Below are positions 31,028 through 37,844 of a stretch of DNA of 64,000 bases, one piece after another. Source of the stretch: Swaminathania salitolerans (GTDB taxonomy: Bacteria; Pseudomonadota; Alphaproteobacteria; Acetobacterales; Acetobacteraceae); assembly GCF_007988945.1 (NCBI RefSeq), contig NZ_BJVC01000002.1, positions 310,001 to 374,000 of the forward strand, given 5' to 3'. Below the pieces are notes generated by a model. That model searched no databases and was not told the origin of the DNA. It saw only the letters and a list, made by a program, of their open reading frames with translations. Position 1 is the first letter of the stretch, and every line of letters starts with the position of its first letter. The translations under genes and the position numbers were made by a program.

Positions 31028-32118
31028 CGCTCCGTCAGCCCGCGCGCGCTGTGCCGCTGCTCCTCGACCACGTTTTCGAGTTGGGTATCAACGGTGGTTT
31101 CCACCGAGAATCCCATGCGCAGCAATCTGGCGAGAGGCTGACCGGGTGCCACGACGATCTTCACCGGGAGGCGCTGCACGATCTTGGTGAAATTGCCTGT
31201 CGCGTTCTCAGGAGCGATCGGCGCGAAGGCGGCACCGGAAGCGGGCGGGATACTGTCCACAATACCGTCGAGATCCATGTCATAGGCATCGACATGAATG
31301 CGCGCATGCTGGCCCGGTCTCATATGCCTCAGCGCGAGCTCGCGGTAATTCGCCATGATCCACAGCGCGTTCATCGGAACGACGGCCATGAGGGCTGCGC
31401 CGGGTGCTACGAAATTGCCCTTCTGGATCGTCTTCTCGCCCACCATCCCATCGAAGGGCGCGCGGATCGTCGTATAGGACAGGTTGAGTTCGTCCTGTCG
31501 CACCTCGGCATGATCGATGCGGAGCTTGCGAAGCGCGGCTTCGTGCTTCGCTTTCAGAACCGGTATCTCCGCCTCCGCAGCCCGTGTACGGGCCTCGAGA
31601 CTGCGGAGATTCGCCTCGAGTTCATGCAGCCGGGCCTGCGTTTCCTGACGCTCCTGATCAGACCCGGCGCCACTGCGCGCCAGATTGTGGTAGCGCGCCG
31701 CGTTCTGTCTGGCGAAGACGAGCTGGGCCGCGACCCTCGCCGCTTCGGCCTTGTTCTCCTCGATCATGCTCGGCTGACGCTCGACCGAAGCCTGGGCGTC
31801 CAGCACCAGGGCCTCGTCCTGATGCAGGCGCGCCCGGCTCCTTTCGAGTGCGACCTCGTAATCGCGCGGATCGAGGCGCACGAGCGGCTGACCTGCCTTG
31901 ACGCTCTCGTTATCGTCGACCAGCACCTCGGTCACCTGCCCGGGAATCCGGGGGGCGATCGTTGCGTAATGGGCGGATACATAGGCGTCGTTCGTCCAGA
32001 CCTTGCGGTTGGGCATGAAGATGATTGCGAGAATCACCCCGCAGAACACGACAAGAATGATGCCGGTTACGACAAAAGGCCATTTCGCCGGGCTGCTTTT
32101 CTGATCGTCCGAAGCCAT
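31024..32118 (-). CDS. HlyD/EmrA family periplasmic adaptor subunit
   Basis: A 364-residue membrane-fusion protein. It has one N-terminal membrane helix (WPFVVTGIILVVFCGVILAI), the biotinyl-lipoyl-like half motifs APRIPGQVTEVLVDDNESVKAG and LSYTTIRAPFDGMVG, a long coiled-coil hairpin between them (about 90-220) and a beta-barrel domain. It bridges the inner-membrane MFS pump and the outer-membrane channel. It starts 3 bases after the MFS stop and overlaps the NodT gene by 4 bases. Confidence 0.92.
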   Translation of the reverse strand: MASDDQKSSPAKWPFVVTGIILVVFCGVILAIIFMPNRKVWTNDAYVSAHYATIAPRIPGQVTEVLVDDNESVKAGQPLVRLDPRDYEVALERSRARLHQDEALVLDAQASVERQPSMIEENKAEAARVAAQLVFARQNAARYHNLARSGAGSDQERQETQARLHELEANLRSLEARTRAAEAEIPVLKAKHEAALRKLRIDHAEVRQDELNLSYTTIRAPFDGMVGEKTIQKGNFVAPGAALMAVVPMNALWIMANYRELALRHMRPGQHARIHVDAYDMDLDGIVDSIPPASGAAFAPIAPENATGNFTKIVQRLPVKIVVAPGQPLARLLRMGFSVETTVDTQLENVVEEQRHSARGLTER

Positions 32119-32121
32119 GGG

Positions 32122-33681
32122 TCAGGATCGTTTCTTCACAAACATGAGACGGGGGGGATAGGTGCGCTGGGGCAGGAGAAGCACCCAGAACATGAGAAGG
32201 ACGGTAATCGCGGCAATGACGAGATAGGCGTCGGAAAGCTCGAGTACGGCGGTCTGATGCGCGACCTGATACTTGAAGACCGCCACAGAATCCGGCGTGC
32301 GGGGCGTTCCGTCAGGCAGGAGCGGCGCGGGATGCTGGAGCGGCAGCGCATTGGCCTGATAGGTCCGGTACCGGTCCCGGCCGATCTGATCCACGATCCG
32401 GTTCGAGTGCAATCCACCCCGCCAGCGATGGATGAGCTGCAGCATCCATACCCCGATCGCCTGGGAGACGGCCCGCGGCGTGTTGACCATGGCGGATGCG
32501 AAAGGTCCCTCCGCCGGGACGAGCGAGTTGGTCGACATCATGAGCAGGGGCATGACGATCATGGCCTCTCCCGCTCCCATGAAGATCTGCCAGAGATAGA
32601 ACTCGTTCCTGTTCCAGGCAACGGTGAGGAAGCTGTCGCCCACGCAGGCCATGAAGATGAGGCCCATGCCGAGCAGGCTCACCACACGACTGTCGACGGT
32701 CCTGCTGTTCAGGACGACTGCCATCAGGGGCAGCATCACGAGCTGGATACCGGCGATCTCGAGCGTGACGGGATAGATCTGCTCGGGCCTGTATCCTGCG
32801 ACCTCCTGCAGGAAGGTGGCCGGAAGGGTCGAGGAGGCAAGCGATACGACGAGAAAGACCAGAAGGGTCGAGGCACCATAGGCGAAATTGCGACGCCCCA
32901 GAAGCTGGATGCGAAAAAGCGGCGTATGCTGAAACCATTCATTGACGACCAGAAGCGGCAGACAGACCGCCGAGACGAGCGCCAGTACGCAGATGAGACT
33001 GGAATTGAACCAGTCGAGACGGTCTCCCTGCTGAAGCAGGGTGGAAAGGGCACCGAAACCGAAAAGAATGAGAAGCGCCCCGCGCCAGTCGAAATTCCGC
33101 ACACGTTCGAGCCGGGTCGGTTCGGGAGGAATACCGTACCAGAGAAGCGAGAGCGCGATACTGCCGAACGGGATCGCCTGCCAGAACACGAAGCGCCAGT
33201 CGACGAGATCGGTCCACAGCCCGGCAAGAGCGGTGCTGAGATTGGGAAAGAAGGTTGCGGTCAGGGAATAGGCAGCAAGTCCGTACAGACGCACGGGCGG
33301 CGCAAGCACCCGCAGAGCCACCAGAAGCAGCAGAGGCACTGCGAACCCACCGGCGAGCCCCTCGATCATGCGGAGGATATAGATGAGCGTCAAAGTGCGG
33401 GTGAACGGAATGAAGGCGGCGGACAGGCAGGCGGTGAACGACACGAAAACGGCAAAACGCCTGACCCCCAGCGTAAGGGCAAGCCACGGAGCGAGCGCCA
33501 TGCCCATGACTTCGGCCGAGAGATAGAGACTGTTGAACCATGTCCCCGGGTCGTGACTCAGCCCCATGGCGCCCAGGATATCCGGCAGAGACTGAGAGGA
33601 AACCTGCTCGTTGAGCTCGGTGGTCATCGCAAGAACGATGACCCCCGTGAGGCCGAAATAGGATCGTCCCTTCTCGGTCAT
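32122..33681 (-). CDS. DHA2-family (EmrB-like) MFS drug efflux transporter
   Basis: A 519-residue protein with about 14 membrane helices, the DHA2 layout. Near the middle of the N-terminal half is RMIEGLAGGFAVPLLLL, matching the family's region around helix 4-5. The operon order MFS, HlyD, NodT indicates an EmrAB-TolC-like pump for hydrophobic compounds or acids. The first helix has an unusual acidic stretch (AMTTELNEQVSSQSL) at the periplasmic side. No regulator gene adjoins; the operon may be controlled through the inverted repeat at 33749-33800. Confidence 0.9.
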   Translation of the reverse strand: MTEKGRSYFGLTGVIVLAMTTELNEQVSSQSLPDILGAMGLSHDPGTWFNSLYLSAEVMGMALAPWLALTLGVRRFAVFVSFTACLSAAFIPFTRTLTLIYILRMIEGLAGGFAVPLLLLVALRVLAPPVRLYGLAAYSLTATFFPNLSTALAGLWTDLVDWRFVFWQAIPFGSIALSLLWYGIPPEPTRLERVRNFDWRGALLILFGFGALSTLLQQGDRLDWFNSSLICVLALVSAVCLPLLVVNEWFQHTPLFRIQLLGRRNFAYGASTLLVFLVVSLASSTLPATFLQEVAGYRPEQIYPVTLEIAGIQLVMLPLMAVVLNSRTVDSRVVSLLGMGLIFMACVGDSFLTVAWNRNEFYLWQIFMGAGEAMIVMPLLMMSTNSLVPAEGPFASAMVNTPRAVSQAIGVWMLQLIHRWRGGLHSNRIVDQIGRDRYRTYQANALPLQHPAPLLPDGTPRTPDSVAVFKYQVAHQTAVLELSDAYLVIAAITVLLMFWVLLLPQRTYPPRLMFVKKRS

Positions 33682-33748
33682 GCGAACCGCACGACCATCC
33701 GGGACTCGTCATGAGAGCGACAGGGATACATTGTTTCATCATCCATCG

Positions 33749-33800
33749 TGAGGAAAGTCACTGGCAATGGAGGCGATCTTAAAACTTAAATTATCCTCAC
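33749..33800. promoter_or_regulatory. Inverted repeat flanking the putative efflux promoter
   Basis: GTGAGGA (33749-33755) and TCCTCAC (33794-33800) are exact inverted 7-mers about 38 bp apart, with the AT-rich CTTAAAACTTAAATT tract between them. The pair lies 70-120 bp before the MFS start. It could be two half-sites of a repressor operator; spacing is long, and no regulator is encoded next to it. Confidence 0.3.
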
Positions 33801-34078
33801 TTCGTCGCCCTGCCGACAAAAGCCGCTCCGGCCCGGTCAGTTGGCGTGAAATACCTGAAAACAGGCTCTTTTCCCGGACATATCCCCTGCGACGGAGCGA
33901 GATCCCTCCCGGATCGATGACACGATGATGTGACAGGACCGTCACGGTCGTGCGGTCCATTCTGCACGGGCGGCGCATGTCGCGGTCACGCGCGACACCG
34001 GGCACCGGGCACCGCATGCGGCACCACGCCGGACGACATAGCGCGAATGTGCCGTTCGCCCTCGTTCCGGGCGCGACC

Positions 34079-34111
34079 GGGCGGTGGCAATCCGGGCGGT
34101 GGCGATCCGGG
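34079..34111. repeat. 15-bp tandem repeat, two copies
   Basis: GGGCGGTGGCAATCC is followed directly by GGGCGGTGGCGATCC (one difference) and then a partial GGG. It lies 40 bp upstream of the SDR start and is another member of the short-period repeats scattered in spacers here. Confidence 0.75.
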
Positions 34112-34151
34112 CCATGACGAGCGAACCGACAACCGATACAGGGATGATCCG

Positions 34152-34913
34152 ATGACTTCAGGAAAAACCGGCCGCCTTGCGAACAAGAGGGCCCTCATCA
34201 CCGGAGCCGCGAAAGGTATCGGCGCGGCCACCGCACGGCTCTTCGCAGCCGAGGGCGCGCGTCTCGTTCTCAGCGATATCGACGAAAACGCGCTCTCCGC
34301 TCTCGGCGCGGAGTTACGCGAAGCGGGACACGAACTGCGCACGACACGCATGGATGTCTCGAATGAAGAGGATATCAAGGCGGCGGTTGCCCTGTCGGTC
34401 GAGGCTTTCGGCGGGCTGGACATTCTGGTCGCCAATGCCGGGATCATCCCGGAGGCGACCCTCGATGAGGCCACAGCGGCGTTGTGGGATCATACGATGG
34501 CCGTCGATGGCCGGGGCATGTTCCTGTCGTGCAAATACGCCGCCGAGGAAATGGTGAAGGCGGGCTCGGGGGCCATCGTCTGCCTTTCTTCCGTTTCGGC
34601 CTTTGCGGGTCAGCCGGGACAGGCGGTGTACGGTCCTGCGAAATACGTCGCATCCGGCATCACCAAGCATCTGGCCATCGACCTCGCAGACAAGGGCGTG
34701 CGCGTGAACGCTGTCGCTCCGGGCACGATTGCAACGCCAGCGGTCGCAGCCCTCGACGAGGCGGGGATCGCGCGGGTGGTTTCCATGCATCCGATCGGTC
34801 GCATCGGACAACCGGAAGAAGTGGCACCCGCCATCGCGTTCCTCGCGTCAGACGAAGCCTCTTTCATCACGGGGGCCGTGCTCCCCGTGGATGGCGGCTA
34901 TCTGGCGCAGTGA
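34152..34913 (+). CDS. SDR family NAD(P)-dependent oxidoreductase
   Basis: A 253-residue classical short-chain dehydrogenase. Cofactor motif: ALITGAAKGIGAATARL with an Asp after the second strand (LVLSDIDE), which favours NAD(H). NAG motif: LVANAGI. Active site: SSVSAF (Ser) and YGPAKY (Tyr, Lys). C-terminal GAVLPVDGGY is the standard end. The frame is open far upstream, but ATG 34152, with AGGGAT eight bases before it, begins right before the Rossmann fold. It stands between the divergent efflux operon and convergent eda. Substrate unknown; a sugar, polyol or acyl substrate would fit. Confidence 0.87.
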   Translation: MTSGKTGRLANKRALITGAAKGIGAATARLFAAEGARLVLSDIDENALSALGAELREAGHELRTTRMDVSNEEDIKAAVALSVEAFGGLDILVANAGIIPEATLDEATAALWDHTMAVDGRGMFLSCKYAAEEMVKAGSGAIVCLSSVSAFAGQPGQAVYGPAKYVASGITKHLAIDLADKGVRVNAVAPGTIATPAVAALDEAGIARVVSMHPIGRIGQPEEVAPAIAFLASDEASFITGAVLPVDGGYLAQ

Positions 34914-34939
34914 CGCCTGCGCCCCGGATGTCCCCGGGG

Positions 34940-35003
34940 CGTCGATAACGCGGGACGTCGATAACGCATGGCGTCGACAGCGCGAGGCGTCGATGGCGCG
35001 CGG
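34940..35003. repeat. 16-bp tandem repeat, four copies
   Basis: Units CGTCGATAACGCGGGA, CGTCGATAACGCATGG, CGTCGACAGCGCGAGG and CGTCGATGGCGCGCGG lie head to tail from 34940 to 35003, all sharing CGTCGA and a GCG core. The repeat starts 27 bp after the SDR stop, between convergent SDR and eda. Confidence 0.88.
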
Positions 35004-35047
35004 CATCCAGCCCCGCGCCTGCCTGCCGCCTTGCGCGCTCGCTGCTG

Positions 35048-35668
35048 CTATGCGCGCAGTGCCGCCGCCTCGGAGGCGCGCAGCGTCACGCGCGCGGCAT
35101 CGAACGCCCCGCCGGTGAGCCACGACCCGCCCACGCAGGACACCGCGGGATGGGCGAGCCATTCGGGCGCATTCTCGGCGGTGATGCCCCCGGTGGGGCA
35201 GAACCGGACCTGACCGAATACGGCAGCGAGCGCCTTGAGCGCGGGAAGCCCGCCATTGGCCATGGCCGGGAAGAACTTGAACCGGCTGAGCCCGAGATCC
35301 AGACCTCGCATGATATCGCCCGCATTCGCGATTCCGGGCAGGAACGGAATATCGAGACGCCGCGCCGCGTCGGCGATCTGGGTGGTCAGGCCCGGGCTGA
35401 CGATGAATTCGGCCCCGGCATCGACACTGCGGGCGAGATCGTCCGCATTCAGAACCGTACCGGCACCGACCAGAGCGCCGTCCACGCGGGACATTTCACG
35501 AATGGCATCGAGCGCGCAGGGCGTTCGCAGGGTCACTTCAAGCGTGGTCAACCCGCCCGCGACCAGCGCCTGCGCGATCGGTCGCGCCAGGGCGAGATCC
35601 TGAATGACCAGAACCGGGATGACCGGGCAGCGCGTCATTACCGTGTCCAGCCGTTTCGTATCGAGCAT
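35048..35668 (-). CDS. eda: KDPG aldolase (2-keto-3-deoxy-6-phosphogluconate aldolase)
   Basis: The class I aldolase that splits KDPG into pyruvate and glyceraldehyde-3-phosphate, the second specific step of the Entner-Doudoroff pathway. The 206-residue protein has LTTLEVTLRTPCALDAIR with the catalytic Glu, IVSPGLTTQI, and the Schiff-base lysine in SRFKFFPAMANGG, then RFCPTGGIT. ATG 35668 has a strong GGAAAGGG ribosome-binding site and gives the usual N terminus. The start lies inside the 3' end of edd, in another frame. Confidence 0.95.
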   Translation of the reverse strand: MLDTKRLDTVMTRCPVIPVLVIQDLALARPIAQALVAGGLTTLEVTLRTPCALDAIREMSRVDGALVGAGTVLNADDLARSVDAGAEFIVSPGLTTQIADAARRLDIPFLPGIANAGDIMRGLDLGLSRFKFFPAMANGGLPALKALAAVFGQVRFCPTGGITAENAPEWLAHPAVSCVGGSWLTGGAFDAARVTLRASEAAALRA

Positions 35669-37538
35669 GATCTGTATCCCTTTCCAGTTCTTCGTCGAGT
35701 GTCTCGCCCTGAGTGGCGATTATGTCTTCCATCGCCGCCAGCATGGCCGACCCGCCGCGCTCAGCGCTGTCGGACCGGCTACGCATCAGACCGAACAATT
35801 CACGCCCCGTGCCGAAACCCGGCGGCGGCGGCGATACGGGACGACGCTGCGCCCAGAGCGCGGGCTCGACCAGCACCTCGATCCGGCCCTCGCGTGCACA
35901 GATACGGATCATGTCGCCATCCCGGATGCAGGCAATAGGCCCGCCGGCCTGGGCCTCGGGGCTGATATGGATGGCTGCGGGTACCTTGCCGCTGGCGCCG
36001 GACATACGGCCATCGGTCAGTAGCGCGACGCGATATCCCTTGTCCTGCAGAACCGCAAGGGTCGGTGTCAGCTTGTGAAGTTCCGGCATACCGTTCGCAT
36101 CCGGCCCCTGGAAGCGTACGACCACGATCACATCCCGGTTGAGCCTGCCCGCCTTGAAGGCAGCGATGACATCTTCCTGGGTGTGGAAAACACAGGCGGG
36201 CGCCTCGATCGTCTGGCGATCCTCCTCGACGGCACTGGTCTTGTAGATCCCGCGGCCAAGCGTCCCCTGAACGAGGCGCATTCCCCCATCGGGCCGGAAT
36301 GGCTCCGACACATCCCTGAGCACCGAACGATCGGCGGAGGCGCGGGCAGCGCTGTAAAGCAGCGCCTCTCCCTCGAGACGGGCACGACATGCATAATCGG
36401 AGAATCCGTTCTTCGAAACGGTGAGAATGTCCTGATGCACCATTCCGGCCCGGCAGAGGGACGCGATGATCGTGGGCAGGCCGCCTGCCTCCTGCATCGC
36501 ATTCACATCGGCAGAGCCGTTCGGATAGGCGCGGGTCAGAAGCGGCACCACGCTCGAAAGCGCGTCGAGATCCGCCCAGTCGATCCGGATGCCCGCAGCA
36601 CGGGCGATCGCAGGCAGATGAATCGCGTGATTGGTAGACCCGCCGGTTGCAAGCAGACCGACAGCCGCATTCACGATGGCTTTCTCATCGACCATCCGCG
36701 CCAGAGGGCGATGATCCGGACCTTGCGCGCTGATCTCCACGAGGCGGTGCACGGCCTTGCGGGTCAATGCCTGGCGGATACGGCTGTTCGGGGTCCAGAA
36801 GGCGGAGTCGGGCAGCATGAGGCCCATCAGCTCGACCATCATCTGGTTGGTGTTGGCGGTACCGTAGAACGTGCATGTGCCTGCACTGTGATAGGACGCC
36901 GCCTCGGCCTCCATCAGGGCCGAAGCCTCCACCTTCCCTTCTGCATAAAGCTGCCTGACTCGCTGCTTTTCCTTGTTCGGCAGGCCGGACGGCATCGGTC
37001 CTGCCGGGACGAGAAGCGCCGGAAGATGGCCGAAGCGAAGCGCTCCGATGAGCAGTCCGGGGACGATCTTGTCGCAGATCCCGAGCAGGGCGACCCCCTC
37101 GAACATGCCGTGGCTGAGCCCGATCGCCGTGCTCATGGCGATGTTGTCGCGCGAAAGCAGCGACAGCTCCATTCCCTCCTGCCCCTGCGTCACTCCGTCG
37201 CACATGGCGGCAACGCCGCCGGCCACCTGCAGGGTCGCGTTCTTCTCCCGCGCAAACAGCTTCATCTGGTCGGGATAGCGCGCATAGGGCTGATGGGCCG
37301 AAAGCATGTCGTTATAGCTGGTGATGACGCCGAGATTGACGCCCCCTCCCCGCATCAGCCTGGCCTTGTCCTCTCCCGAAGCCGCCATGGCGTGAGCCAG
37401 ATTGCCGCAGGCAAGCCGGGGACGGGAAATGCCCTTCTTGCGGTTGTGCTCGACGACGGAGAGATAGCGGCGGCGGGAAACAGCCGAGCGCGCAACGATG
37501 CGCTCGGTGACGGAAGCGATGACAGGATGCACGGTCAT
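35538..37538 (-). CDS. edd: Phosphogluconate dehydratase, with extended C terminus overlapping eda
   Basis: Edd dehydrates 6-phosphogluconate to KDPG. It is an IlvD/Edd iron-sulfur enzyme with the cluster cysteines in AAMCDGVTQGQEGM and LLGICDKIVPG, then GTCTFYGTANTNQMMVELMG and GRMSGASGKVPAAIH. The family normally ends soon after GRELFGLMRSRSDSAERGGSAML, giving about 600-610 residues; here the frame runs on to 666. The last 43 codons lie inside eda in another frame and encode an atypical Gly/Arg-rich tail. A one-base shift near residue 605 would hit a TAA (35720-35722), so a frameshift or lost stop is likely. Catalytic parts look intact. Confidence 0.9.
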   Translation of the reverse strand: MTVHPVIASVTERIVARSAVSRRRYLSVVEHNRKKGISRPRLACGNLAHAMAASGEDKARLMRGGGVNLGVITSYNDMLSAHQPYARYPDQMKLFAREKNATLQVAGGVAAMCDGVTQGQEGMELSLLSRDNIAMSTAIGLSHGMFEGVALLGICDKIVPGLLIGALRFGHLPALLVPAGPMPSGLPNKEKQRVRQLYAEGKVEASALMEAEAASYHSAGTCTFYGTANTNQMMVELMGLMLPDSAFWTPNSRIRQALTRKAVHRLVEISAQGPDHRPLARMVDEKAIVNAAVGLLATGGSTNHAIHLPAIARAAGIRIDWADLDALSSVVPLLTRAYPNGSADVNAMQEAGGLPTIIASLCRAGMVHQDILTVSKNGFSDYACRARLEGEALLYSAARASADRSVLRDVSEPFRPDGGMRLVQGTLGRGIYKTSAVEEDRQTIEAPACVFHTQEDVIAAFKAGRLNRDVIVVVRFQGPDANGMPELHKLTPTLAVLQDKGYRVALLTDGRMSGASGKVPAAIHISPEAQAGGPIACIRDGDMIRICAREGRIEVLVEPALWAQRRPVSPPPPGFGTGRELFGLMRSRSDSAERGGSAMLAAMEDIIATQGETLDEELERDTDHARYETAGHGNDALPGHPGSGHSGSRPGATDRAGAGRGRVDHA

Positions 37539-37563
37539 GGCGGCTCACTGATGAGGTGGTTTC

Positions 37564-37581
37564 GCTCGCGTTTTCGCGAGC
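37564..37581. other. Perfect 7-bp hairpin in the edd / TonB-receptor divergent spacer
   Basis: GCTCGCG-TTTT-CGCGAGC lies 26 bp before the edd start, in the edd leader. It is a tight, perfect stem-loop that could act as an operator or as an RNA structure in the edd-eda leader. The rest of the 300-bp spacer, which is partly AT-rich, must hold promoters for edd and for the receptor gene; no motif was clear enough to name. Confidence 0.45.
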
Positions 37582-37844
37582 AGCGCCGTTGTAAAGTTCT
37601 CGTGAAGAGCAGGTCAAGAGCGCGTGAGCAACATAATTCCATGCCGGGTGGCCATTTTGGATTTTTATATCAACAGTCAGGAAACCGGCTGTTGCAGACG
37701 GAACACATTGCAATGGAAATGTCACAATAGAGCGCAATGACACGACGTTACGAGATTGAAACCCTCGATCACGATATGCCATGTGCGGATCATTCTCCGG
37801 GGCTCTTCCCCCCCGTTTCCTTGTCCTCATCGCGAAAGTGACCA

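Larger units (their letters stand above)
33682..34151. other. 470-bp divergent intergenic region
   Basis: No convincing gene: a 92-codon minus-strand frame here has an arginine-rich, low-complexity translation. Contents seen are an AT-rich patch at about 33777-33795 that may hold the efflux operon promoter, an inverted repeat GTGAGGA / TCCTCAC (33749-33755 and 33794-33800) flanking that patch, and a two-copy 15-bp tandem repeat (34079-34108). The start of the divergent SDR lies at its right end. Confidence 0.6.

Noticed and set aside
31051-33714. 887-codon plus-strand open frame across the efflux operon
   Set aside because: Antisense of the MFS and HlyD genes; the translation is charged and compositionally odd.
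33739-34017. Small minus-strand gene in the efflux-SDR spacer
   Set aside because: 92 codons, Arg-rich, no support, and it would overlap the probable efflux promoter.
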